Below are positions 53,751-61,987 of a stretch of DNA of 64,000 bases, in pieces. The notes under the pieces are model-generated. The model saw only the letters and a list, made by a program, of their open reading frames with translations. It searched no databases and was not told the DNA's origin. Origin of the DNA: Haliscomenobacter sp040401995 (GTDB lineage: Bacteria; Bacteroidota; Bacteroidia; Chitinophagales; Saprospiraceae). The stretch lies in NCBI GenBank assembly GCA_040401995.1, contig JBBANM010000029.1:1-64000 (forward strand), read 5' to 3'. The translations under genes and the position numbers were made by a program. Each line of letters begins with the position of its first letter. Positions within the stretch are counted from its first letter, which is position 1.

Positions 53751-53808
53751 AACCCGAGAGGGTGAAAAAAAAGGATAAAACCTCCAATGAACTCACCCGA
53801 TCGGGTGA
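53751..53808 (-). promoter_or_regulatory. Palindromic operator-like sites upstream of the protease gene
   Basis: TCACCCGATCGGGTGA (53793-53808) is a perfect 16-bp palindrome, and AACCCGAGAGGGTG (53751-53764) is an imperfect version 42 bp away. Both lie 70-130 bp upstream of the protease start codon. Two copies of the same dyad suggest a repressor or activator binding region. Confidence 0.5.
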
Positions 53809-53931
53809 TCAGTGCTGGAACTTTATTAAGAACAGGTGAATATTAAGTGATCGCTTTAGCCGCCAATCAACTATCTTTTGAGCCGCAATATGGTGTCAGA
53901 CGGGATGACCAGGTGATTTTTGTCTCTTTCT

Positions 53932-53993
53932 TTTTTCGTCTTGTCGCGTTGCAAATGCTCGTCGTAGCTTTTGCAACCCGACAGGACGAAAAA
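53932..53993. repeat. 62-bp palindromic element with 24-bp arms
   Basis: TTTTTCGTCTTGTCGCGTTG and four more bases (53932-53955) are complementary to 53970-53993 at 22 of 24 positions, with a 14-nt loop. It sits exactly at the 5' boundary of the surviving part of a DJ-1/PfpI gene. It may be a mini-element that truncated that gene. It differs in sequence from elements A and B. Confidence 0.65.
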
Positions 53994-54185
53994 TACACCA
54001 AAGGCGTGATGTTGGACATGGAGTATGACCCACAACCGCCCTACAAAGCAGGCTCAGTAAAAAACACCGATAATATGGTAGTCGACATGATGTTGGAGAT
54101 GTATGATATGGGGTTGCAGCAGAAGATAAAAGGAAATAAATTCAATCCAGCCTGGCAATACCACGGTGTTGACAGGCTGGATTGA
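53994..54185 (+). pseudogene. 3' remnant of a DJ-1/PfpI-family gene
   Basis: The last 60 residues of a DJ-1/PfpI-type protein survive in frame: KGVMLDMEYDPQPPYKAGS followed by a helix ending at a TGA at 54183-54185. The EYDPQPPxxAGS block is typical of the C-terminus of isonitrile-hydratase-like members. The nucleophile elbow and the rest are gone, replaced upstream by a palindromic element. A frame continues through the element to 53847 but has no family features. Confidence 0.5.
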
Positions 54186-54186
54186 A
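54141..54186. terminator. Perfect 14-bp hairpin at the end of the DJ-1/PfpI remnant
   Basis: TTCAATCCAGCCTG (54141-54154) pairs perfectly with CAGGCTGGATTGAA (54173-54186), with an 18-nt loop. It overlaps the last codons of the remnant and may be the old gene's terminator. Confidence 0.55.
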
Positions 54187-54291
54187 AAAATTCTCAATAC
54201 TTACCTTAGAATTCTCAACAATGATAGCAAACCGATAAATACCCAAAAACCGCAATGCCTTTTTATAGATTTTTGAGCAAAAGAATAGGAA

Positions 54292-56268
54292 ATGAAAAAG
54301 AATCTGATTTTAACATTTTTAGCTTTCATCTTACTTTTTTCATCGATACAGGGAAAAGGGCAGTCATATGACCGTGTTTACTGGCCTTTAATAACAATAC
54401 CCCAAGAACTGATTGGCCGCTGGTATTATGAAAGAGACCGTACTTTTATTTCCTTTACTAAATTAGGAGTACGACGCGACAGTCAAACCTGGCCTTACAA
54501 TAACCTAAAAAAGCGAGGAGACACCCTCGTAATCAGTATCAATTTTAGATTTTCCACGCAAGAACTTGAAGTAGTTCAGCATGATTCAAAAACAATTCAT
54601 ATTTTTGCAAAACATAATATCTTTTTGCCTTCTAGTGATGATTACCCATTCACCTTTATCACTATGAAAAGGTGGAATGTTGCCCCTGAAACGCCGCTAG
54701 AATTTCGTGAACAAGCTGAAATGATTAGCCGGACGTATAATGATAATAATCCAGACGTTCATAAAAATGCACAAATCCCATTGTCGCTATTATCCAAAGA
54801 ATGGGTAAAAAAAGCACGTCCATTTCATGCATTCCCCAAAGAAATGCAAGGTTATTGGAAAAACATTTTGTCTTCACCCGATGATAAAGATCAACAGAAT
54901 TTAACCATATATGAGCAAGGGATTGAAATGTCTCAATCTACCAAGAATACTTATCCATTAAATTATTCTAAGCTCAAGGGCATTTACGGCTGTGACAACC
55001 TTTTCGCTATTAGTTTTGACATAGATGGCTATACCGTGTTGCGAGAGGTATTGCTTGAATTGAAAAATGACACCTTATACTTGCATAGTTTTGATTGGGG
55101 AGGCTATTTTGGCCAGCCTCCTTTAGCATTCACCTTTCAACATAAGCCCATTAAAATCACTCTTCCCAATCAGCTGTTAAGATTCTACTCAACAATTGAT
55201 AACGTTACTTTTTCAAAATCTATACCGATCCGAGTTTACGAATCCGCAGGAGCAATAAGATTTTCAAAAGATGAATTGATTTGGGGTAAACATAAACTTC
55301 GTATCAAAGAAGTTTACAAAGGTTTTGTGGTCCCTTCTAAAAACCTCCTCAAACCCAACTACGATATCTTCGTGGAGGATGAATTTACCCGCCAACCCTA
55401 TTTCTTGAGTTTAATCTTTGATGACTCATTTAACACCTATTTTTTGTACGCCTTCAATTTTCCTCGACAACAAGTTGACGGAACCATAAGCATATTTCCC
55501 TGGATATATATGCTCCCTAAGTTTGGAACTTTGACTTATCAACAGTTCTATTTGATCCTGTTTGGAGTCCCGATTTTACTCGTCGCTGTCATCGTTTACC
55601 TGTTCTATCGGTACCGCCGAAATCGAAACCTACGCCAACAGGCTCAACTGGCATTAAAAGGGTTACGCGCGCAGCTGAATCCCCATTTTTTATTCAATGC
55701 ATTGTCATCGATACAGTCGTTGGTGAATAAAAACGACAAGGAAGGTGCCAACCGTTACTTGAGCGGTTTTTCAAAACTGTTGCGGCATACCTTGTACCAT
55801 TCCGATGAAGATTTTCTGAGTTTGGAAGATGAATTGGCAAACCTTAAACAGTATTGCGAATTAGAGGCCTTGCGTTCCCCGTTTGAGTTTACTATCAAAG
55901 TTGAAGAGGGAATTGACGTATTTAACACCGAAATTCCAGGGATGTTATTGCAGCCGTTTGTTGAAAACGCTATTTTCCATGGATTAAGGGATCATAATGG
56001 TCAACCCAAATTGGAAATTGAGATTTCCCAAACAGGGAATATGCTAACTTGTGAAATCGTCGATAACGGTCCAGGAATCAATTTTACCCTTGCCAAAAAA
56101 CCGGCCAACTTGGAAGACAATGCGCACTTGCATGGGATGGCATTGAGTCAGGAAAGGATCCGATTGCTCAATTTACGACTAGGTAAAAAAATCAAACTCA
56201 AGGTGCTAGATCGCCTTGCTACCGAAAATATGACAGGAACAAAAGTGATCATTACATTTTCAATATAA
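54292..56268 (+). CDS. LytS-type sensor histidine kinase with large N-terminal extracytoplasmic part
   Basis: A 658-residue kinase. After a signal segment (FLAFILLFSSIQGKGQS, cleavage near residue 25) there are about 390 residues predicted outside the cytoplasm, with two repeated halves of beta structure (compare LIGRWYYERDRTFISF and MQGYWKNI). One membrane helix follows (about 416-438, YLILFGVPILLVAVIVYLFY). The His_kinase domain has QLNPHFLFNALSSIQS (phospho-acceptor His465) and the ATPase N box FVENAIFHGL. It pairs with the LytTR regulator 13 bp downstream. The sensor part is of no recognised family; the ligand is unknown. Confidence 0.88.
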   Translation: MKKNLILTFLAFILLFSSIQGKGQSYDRVYWPLITIPQELIGRWYYERDRTFISFTKLGVRRDSQTWPYNNLKKRGDTLVISINFRFSTQELEVVQHDSKTIHIFAKHNIFLPSSDDYPFTFITMKRWNVAPETPLEFREQAEMISRTYNDNNPDVHKNAQIPLSLLSKEWVKKARPFHAFPKEMQGYWKNILSSPDDKDQQNLTIYEQGIEMSQSTKNTYPLNYSKLKGIYGCDNLFAISFDIDGYTVLREVLLELKNDTLYLHSFDWGGYFGQPPLAFTFQHKPIKITLPNQLLRFYSTIDNVTFSKSIPIRVYESAGAIRFSKDELIWGKHKLRIKEVYKGFVVPSKNLLKPNYDIFVEDEFTRQPYFLSLIFDDSFNTYFLYAFNFPRQQVDGTISIFPWIYMLPKFGTLTYQQFYLILFGVPILLVAVIVYLFYRYRRNRNLRQQAQLALKGLRAQLNPHFLFNALSSIQSLVNKNDKEGANRYLSGFSKLLRHTLYHSDEDFLSLEDELANLKQYCELEALRSPFEFTIKVEEGIDVFNTEIPGMLLQPFVENAIFHGLRDHNGQPKLEIEISQTGNMLTCEIVDNGPGINFTLAKKPANLEDNAHLHGMALSQERIRLLNLRLGKKIKLKVLDRLATENMTGTKVIITFSI

Positions 56269-56281
56269 GAGCTAGTACATC

Positions 56282-57019
56282 ATGATTAAGGCCTTACTGG
56301 TGGATGATGAAACCAATAACTTAGAAAATTTACGTATTCTGATCGAAAAATACTGTCCAGAAATCCAGATAATTGCCGAAGCGACTTCTATGCAATTAGG
56401 ATTAGCGGCGTTCCATTTACATCAGCCAGAACTTATCTTTTTGGACATAGAAATGCCCGGAGGAAGTGGTTTTAAAATGCTTGACCAAATCAAACAGTAT
56501 TCTTTTGAAGTGATTTTTGTAACTGCTTTTGATCACTACTCGCTCAAAGCGATTAAATACTCGGCGTTGGATTATTTGTTGAAACCGCTGGATATCATAG
56601 ATTTAAAAATTGCGGTTCAAAAGGCTTTATTGCGGCTTTCTCATCAGGCCTTTCATCAGCAATTGGAGGTTTTACTTAGCCATGTTAACCCATCCCATAA
56701 ATCAACGAAAATTGCGCTACCCTCTTCCGAGCGAATCGATTTTGTAGAGGTCAACGAAATTTGTTACTGCCAAGGAGAAAGCAATTACACCCATGTCAAG
56801 GTCGGCAGTAATCCGCCGATTTTGGTAGCCAAAACCCTCAAAGAGTTTGAAAGTTTATTGCAAGAACATCGGTTTTTTCGAACCCATCAATCCTGGTTGA
56901 TTAATTTAAATTTTGTAGTCTCTTTCGTTCGAAAAGATGGCGGGTATGTGTTGATGCGTGATGGCGTACAGATACCCATTTCACAACAAAAAAGGAAGGC
57001 CTTATTACAACTGCTTTAG
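56282..57019 (+). CDS. LytTR-family response regulator
   Basis: A 245-residue regulator. The receiver domain has the acidic pair in LLVDDE, phospho-acceptor Asp55 (FLDIEMPGG) and the Lys in LLKPLD. The C-terminal 100 residues are a LytTR DNA-binding domain: ICYCQGESNYTHVKV, LKEFESLL and RFFRTHQSWLINL. It forms a two-component system with the preceding kinase, in one operon. Target genes are not evident here; the adjacent helicase-ethanolamine cluster starts 143 bp further on with its own possible promoter. Confidence 0.92.
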   Translation: MIKALLVDDETNNLENLRILIEKYCPEIQIIAEATSMQLGLAAFHLHQPELIFLDIEMPGGSGFKMLDQIKQYSFEVIFVTAFDHYSLKAIKYSALDYLLKPLDIIDLKIAVQKALLRLSHQAFHQQLEVLLSHVNPSHKSTKIALPSSERIDFVEVNEICYCQGESNYTHVKVGSNPPILVAKTLKEFESLLQEHRFFRTHQSWLINLNFVVSFVRKDGGYVLMRDGVQIPISQQKRKALLQLL

Positions 57020-57162
57020 AGCGTGTTTGAGAAAAGAAAGCAAATCCTGAATCGCTCAATCAAATCTACCTTAAAAATCTCCGCCACATAACCCCATTTC
57101 CTAGCCAAAATTTACTTATCTTTACCTGATTTTTAATTCTTCTACTTTAAAAGAAACACCCA

Positions 57163-58458
57163 TTGAACTTTTCTGAATTTGGATTACACCCCAAGCTGCT
57201 TGCTGGCATTGACGCGCTGAACTTCAAAACCGCAACCCCCATCCAGCAACAAGCCATCCCCTTGGTTTTGCAAGGAAAAGACCTCATCGCTGTGGCCCAG
57301 ACGGGAACCGGAAAAACGGCTGCTTTTGTATTGCCCATTTTGCACAAAATCCTTGAGGCGCCCGATACCAATTTTACCAAAGCACTGATCATTGTCCCTA
57401 CCCGCGAATTGGCGGTGCAAATCGATCAGGTAATTGAGGCTTACTCTTATTTTACTGGCGTTTCCTCGATTGCCGTTTACGGCGGTAGCAACGGTAAAGA
57501 TTTCAACCAAGAAAAAATAGCGTTGACCAGCGGCGCCGATATCATCATCGCTACTCCTGGCCGACTCATTGCCCACCTCAATATGGGCTACGTGAATTTT
57601 TCGCATTTGCGCTTTTTGGTCTTGGATGAAGCGGATCGCTTATTGGATATGGGTTTCCAACCCGACCTAATGAAGATCATCAATAGCCTCAACCCCAAAC
57701 GCCAAAGTGTATTGTTTTCGGCTACCATGCCCAATAGTGTTTCCGTACTCGCTCGCACTTTGCTCAATAACCCGGCCAGCGTGAGCATTGCGATCTCGAA
57801 ACCAGCTGAAGGCGTTACGCAAGGCGCATATGTAGTGCACGATAGCCAAAAACTCAATTTGGTGGTCGATCTTCTCAAAGACAAAGTTGGGCAACGGATC
57901 ATTGTTTTTTGCTCTACCAAACAAGCGGTAAGCCAACTCTACCAACGCCTCAAAGCCCGCAACTTACCTATCGGACAAATCAGCAGCGATGTGGAGCAAG
58001 ACCAGCGGGAACAGATCATGCTCGACTTTCGCAACCGAAAAATTGATATCCTCGTAGCTACCGATGTACTGAGCCGAGGGATTGATATTGAAGGCATCGA
58101 CATGGTCATCAATTACGATGTGCCGCGCGATGCCGAGGATTATGTGCACCGTATTGGTCGTACTGCCCGTGCTGAGCGCAAAGGCGCGGCATTAACCTTG
58201 ATCTCCATCAATGATCAACAACGGTTCAAACGCATTGAGGCGCTGATTGGCAAAGAGATCGAAAAATTACCGGTACCTGCCTTTTTAGGACCTGCTCCCG
58301 AGTACAACCCTAGCAAACGTCCGATGTCAACGCAGGGAGGTCATGGCGGCGGCCCTCGTAAACCGCCTTTTCGCGGGCCAAAAAGCAACTCAAAGGGAGG
58401 ATCTGGAGGTAGAGGAAATAATACCGGCCAACGCCCAAGCAGTCGACCAAAAGATTAA
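57163..58458 (+). CDS. DEAD-box RNA helicase
   Basis: A 431-residue RhlE-like ATP-dependent RNA helicase starting at a TTG (no in-frame ATG fits the Q-motif start NFSEFGLHPKLLAGI). Motifs are all present: Q-motif, Walker A AQTGTGKTA (45-53), PTREL, DEAD (155-158), SAT, and motif VI HRIGRTARAERKG. The C-terminal 60 residues are a basic Gly/Ser/Arg/Pro-rich tail that can bind RNA. It is followed after 11 bp by the ethanolamine permease, so it heads that transcript, an unusual arrangement. Confidence 0.9.
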   Translation: MNFSEFGLHPKLLAGIDALNFKTATPIQQQAIPLVLQGKDLIAVAQTGTGKTAAFVLPILHKILEAPDTNFTKALIIVPTRELAVQIDQVIEAYSYFTGVSSIAVYGGSNGKDFNQEKIALTSGADIIIATPGRLIAHLNMGYVNFSHLRFLVLDEADRLLDMGFQPDLMKIINSLNPKRQSVLFSATMPNSVSVLARTLLNNPASVSIAISKPAEGVTQGAYVVHDSQKLNLVVDLLKDKVGQRIIVFCSTKQAVSQLYQRLKARNLPIGQISSDVEQDQREQIMLDFRNRKIDILVATDVLSRGIDIEGIDMVINYDVPRDAEDYVHRIGRTARAERKGAALTLISINDQQRFKRIEALIGKEIEKLPVPAFLGPAPEYNPSKRPMSTQGGHGGGPRKPPFRGPKSNSKGGSGGRGNNTGQRPSSRPKD

Positions 58459-58469
58459 CTACTACCGTT

Positions 58470-59768
58470 TTGGAAAAAAAGCACCCGCCTTCTGAGTTAA
58501 AAAAAGTGCTCGGCGTTACCCAATTGTGGGCCATCGCCGTGGGTTTGGTTATCTCAGGAGAATACTTTGGCTGGAATTATGGCTGGGGCGTTTCTGGTAC
58601 CGTTGGGTTTCTTATCGCGACCGGTATTGTTACGGTCATGTATGTGGCCTTTGTTTTTAGCTTTACCGAACTCACTACCGCCATACCACAGGCCGGCGGG
58701 CCCTATACTTATACGCTGCAAGCTTTTGGCCCTTTGGGCGGCTTGATTGCTGGGTATGCCACGCTAGTAGAATTTTTATTCGCTACCCCACCTATCGCCC
58801 TGGCTTTGGGCAGTTATATTCATTTTTTGTATCCGGTTTTTCCGGTGCTTTATGTTGCCATCGGTGCATATCTCCTTTTTACCGCCATCAATTTGCTGGG
58901 GATTCGCGAATCAGCCTTTTTTAATCTGCTGATTACCGTGTTGGCGGTGGCTGAGCTATTATTGTATTTGGGTATTGTAGGGCCCCATTTTCAAGTACAT
59001 CATTTTTTGTACAACAGCATGCCTTTTGGTTGGGCTGGCGTTTTTGCCGCCTTACCCTTTGCCATTTGGTTTTACCTGGGTATTGAAGGCGTAGCGATGG
59101 TTGCCGAAGAGGTCAAAGATCCCCAACGGGTTATTCCACGGGGCTACATTCTGGGTATTCTTACTTTGCTGGTTTTGGCCATTGGCGTTATGCTGGTTAC
59201 TGGCGGCATCACCGACTGGAAAAACCTGAGCAAGATTGACTACCCGCTACCCGAATCCATCGGTATTGTGTTGGGCAAAAACAACCAATGGACCAAGCTC
59301 TTCACCGGTATCGGTTTATTTGGCTTGATGGCCTCGTTTCATGGATTACTGTTGAGCGCATCACGACAAGTGTTTGCCCTAGCTCGCAATCGTTTTTTGC
59401 CCAATTTTTTAGCGGGGCTTCATCCGCGCACCCAAACGCCAAATTCCGCCTTGTTTTTGGTCGCATTTATCGGAATTATTGGCGTCTTTTCAGGAGCTAC
59501 CGATAAGTTGATTGTTTTTTCGGTATTGGGCGCCGTGGTGTTGTACATTGTGAGTATGATCAGTTTGCTGCAATTGCGCCGTACCGCTCCCGAAATGCCC
59601 CGTCCTTTTTCCGCACCTTTCTTTCCTTATTTTCCGCTTATTGCCTTATTTTTAGCCATTGTTTGCTTGATCGCAATCATGTACTACAATCGATTTCTAA
59701 GTTTGATTTTTTTTGGATTACTGGCCGTTGCAATCTTGGTTTTCAAGTTTGGGCTTCGGAATAAGTAA
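58470..59768 (+). CDS. eat: Ethanolamine permease (APC superfamily)
   Basis: A 432-residue transporter with about 12 membrane helices. The N-terminal block LGVTQLWAIAVGLVISGEYF plus GWNYGWGVSG and the TELTTAIPQAGGPYTYTLQA segment are the ethanolamine-permease pattern of the amino acid-polyamine-organocation superfamily. It starts at TTG 58470 (LEKKHPPSELKKVLG), 11 bp after the helicase gene. With eutBC downstream it forms an uptake and cleavage module for ethanolamine as nitrogen or carbon source. Confidence 0.88.
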   Translation: MEKKHPPSELKKVLGVTQLWAIAVGLVISGEYFGWNYGWGVSGTVGFLIATGIVTVMYVAFVFSFTELTTAIPQAGGPYTYTLQAFGPLGGLIAGYATLVEFLFATPPIALALGSYIHFLYPVFPVLYVAIGAYLLFTAINLLGIRESAFFNLLITVLAVAELLLYLGIVGPHFQVHHFLYNSMPFGWAGVFAALPFAIWFYLGIEGVAMVAEEVKDPQRVIPRGYILGILTLLVLAIGVMLVTGGITDWKNLSKIDYPLPESIGIVLGKNNQWTKLFTGIGLFGLMASFHGLLLSASRQVFALARNRFLPNFLAGLHPRTQTPNSALFLVAFIGIIGVFSGATDKLIVFSVLGAVVLYIVSMISLLQLRRTAPEMPRPFSAPFFPYFPLIALFLAIVCLIAIMYYNRFLSLIFFGLLAVAILVFKFGLRNK

Positions 59769-59804
59769 GCAATCTATTCACGTTTTAAAAACAGTGGCAA
59801 AATC

Positions 59805-61178
59805 ATGGCTTACCGCTACACCGTTCGCAGCCATACCTATGTTTTTGACAGCCTAAAAACCTTATTGGCTAAGGCTTCTCCTTTTCGTTCTGGCGACGCA
59901 TTGGCGGGTGTCAGCGCCGAAAGCTACGAAGAACGCGTTGCGGCCCAATTGGCGTTGGCCGATACTCCACTAAAGTCCTTTTTGGAAGAGGCGATTATTC
60001 CTTACGAAAAAGATGAAGTCACTCGGCTAATTCTCGACACCCACGATAAAAATGCTTTTGCCCCCATCGCTCATTTCACCGTTGGAGATTTGCGCAATTG
60101 GCTGTTGAGCGAACAAGCGGATACGCTCACTTTACAAAAATTGGCGCCTGGCCTTACTCCCGAAATGGTTGCGGCCGTCAGTAAACTGATGCGCAACCAG
60201 GATCTAATTGCGGTTGCGCAAAAATGCGAAGTCATTACTCGCTTCCGAACAACGATCGGGCTTCCCGGGCGATTGTCCACGCGTTTGCAACCCAACCATC
60301 CTACCGATGATCCACAAGGCATTCTGGCCAGCATCATCGATGGCTTGCTTTATGGCAGCGGCGATGCCGTGATTGGCATCAACCCTGCATCGGATAGTCC
60401 GGCAGCAGGGATGAAATTGCTAAAACTAGTTGACGACGTACGGGAAAAATACGCCATCCCCACCCAAAGTTGTATACTCTGCCACCTGACTACCTCCTTA
60501 CAACTGATGGAGCAAAATGCTCCGATGGATCTGGTTTTTCAATCCATTGGCGGTACCGAAAAAACCAATAAAAGCTTCGGCATCAATTTGTCTACGCTGC
60601 AAGAAGCACATCAGGCGGCACTAGGCTTAAAAAGAGGCACCCTTGGCGATAATGTCATGTATTTTGAAACCGGGCAGGGCTCCTCGCTTTCCGCCAATGC
60701 CCACGAGGGAGTAGACCAGCAAACTTGTGAAACCCGTGCTTATGCGGTGGCGCGCCAGTTTCGGCCGCACTTGGTCAATTCAGTAGTTGGTTTTATTGGC
60801 CCGGAATATTTATTTGATGGCAAACAGATCATTCGCGCTGGCTTGGAAGATCATTTTTGCGGCAAAATGCTCGGCTTACCCATGGGCATTGATATTTGTT
60901 ATACCAATCACGCTGATGCCGATCAAGACGACATGGACAATTTGCTCACTTTGCTGGGCGTGGCGGGTTGCAATTTTATCATGGGCATCCCTGGCGCCGA
61001 CGATGTGATGCTGCACTACCAATCGACTTCCTTTCACGATGCCCTTTATCTTCGACAAGCATTGAACAAAAAACCAGCACCCGAATTTGAAGCTTGGCTG
61101 CTCAACCAAGGCATTACCGATGATCTTGGAAAAGTGCTGCCCATCAGCGCCAACCATGGCTTACTCAATGCCGGATGA
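59805..61178 (+). CDS. eutB: Ethanolamine ammonia-lyase large subunit
   Basis: A 457-residue subunit of the adenosylcobalamin-dependent enzyme that turns ethanolamine into acetaldehyde and ammonia. Family landmarks include RFRTTIGLPGRLSTRLQPNHPTDD with the conserved ARG-type pattern, GDAVIGINPASDS, YFETGQGSSLSANAH and GIDICYTNHADADQDDMDNL. Length matches E. coli EutB. Its last codons overlap eutC by 4 bp (ATGA), a sign of tight co-production. The cobalamin adenosyltransferase and the reactivase EutA are not in the window. Confidence 0.95.
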   Translation: MAYRYTVRSHTYVFDSLKTLLAKASPFRSGDALAGVSAESYEERVAAQLALADTPLKSFLEEAIIPYEKDEVTRLILDTHDKNAFAPIAHFTVGDLRNWLLSEQADTLTLQKLAPGLTPEMVAAVSKLMRNQDLIAVAQKCEVITRFRTTIGLPGRLSTRLQPNHPTDDPQGILASIIDGLLYGSGDAVIGINPASDSPAAGMKLLKLVDDVREKYAIPTQSCILCHLTTSLQLMEQNAPMDLVFQSIGGTEKTNKSFGINLSTLQEAHQAALGLKRGTLGDNVMYFETGQGSSLSANAHEGVDQQTCETRAYAVARQFRPHLVNSVVGFIGPEYLFDGKQIIRAGLEDHFCGKMLGLPMGIDICYTNHADADQDDMDNLLTLLGVAGCNFIMGIPGADDVMLHYQSTSFHDALYLRQALNKKPAPEFEAWLLNQGITDDLGKVLPISANHGLLNAG

Positions 61179-61981
61179 TGGAAGAAAAAAAAGTAGACAA
61201 AGTAGATCTGATCCAGGAAGATCCCTGGCAAGCCCTCCGTCAATTTACGGCAGCAAGGATTGCCTTGGGAAGAACGGGCAATGCGATTCCTCTATCTGAA
61301 AGTTTGGCCTTCCGTCTCGCTCACGCGCATGCCCGCGATGCCGTTTACTCTGCCTTGGCAACTGATGCTTTACTGGAATCCTTATCTGGTTTTGGGTTGC
61401 CTTTGTACGTTTTGCGCAGTCAAGCAAGCGATCGGGCAACTTATCTCCAACGCCCCGATTGGGGGCGAAGATTACACCCCGATTCAGTGGCGGAATTGCA
61501 ATTGGAGCAAGATCAAAACTACGATTTAGCGCTGATCATTGCCGATGGATTGTCAGCTACCGCAGTCAATACCCATGTTGTTGCTTTATTGGAATTGTTG
61601 ATCCCGCGTTTACAGGATCTTGGCATCAAATTGGCGCCTTTGGTATTGGCGGAACAAGGGCGGGTAGCCCTAGCCGATGAGATTGGCGAACTTTTACATG
61701 CCAAAGCAACGCTCATTTTGATTGGCGAACGCCCAGGATTGTCGTCGCCCGATAGCATGGGGGCTTATCTTACTTTTGCGCCAGCAGTGGGGCGTACCGA
61801 TGAAAGCCGCAATTGTTTGTCTAATATTCGCCCCGAAGGTCTACCTTTTAAAATGGCAAGCGAAAAACTACTTTACTTGATTCAAGCAGTTTTTCGCTTG
61901 CAACTCAGCGGCGTTGCGCTGAAAGATGATATGGAAGCGAGGTTATCGGCAGGTGATGACACCCCAGCTTCTTTACTATAA
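61175..61981 (+). CDS. eutC: Ethanolamine ammonia-lyase small subunit
   Basis: A 268-residue cobalamin-binding partner of EutB. WQALRQFTAARIALGRTGNAI at about residues 20-40, then LAHAHARDAVYSAL and the C-terminal DESRNCLSNIRPEGL block are typical. It lacks the longer N-terminal extension that targets EutC to microcompartments in enterobacteria, in line with the absence of shell genes. Directly downstream and convergent is the GH3 enzyme, with only 6 bp between stop codons. Confidence 0.94.
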   Translation: MMEEKKVDKVDLIQEDPWQALRQFTAARIALGRTGNAIPLSESLAFRLAHAHARDAVYSALATDALLESLSGFGLPLYVLRSQASDRATYLQRPDWGRRLHPDSVAELQLEQDQNYDLALIIADGLSATAVNTHVVALLELLIPRLQDLGIKLAPLVLAEQGRVALADEIGELLHAKATLILIGERPGLSSPDSMGAYLTFAPAVGRTDESRNCLSNIRPEGLPFKMASEKLLYLIQAVFRLQLSGVALKDDMEARLSAGDDTPASLL

Positions 61982-61987
61982 ATTAAC

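Noticed and set aside
57012..57035. TTTAGAGCGTGTTTGAGAAAAG resembling an IS end
   Set aside because: It shares only GAGnGTGTTTG with elements A and B, lacks a matching second end and a transposase, so it is too short to call.
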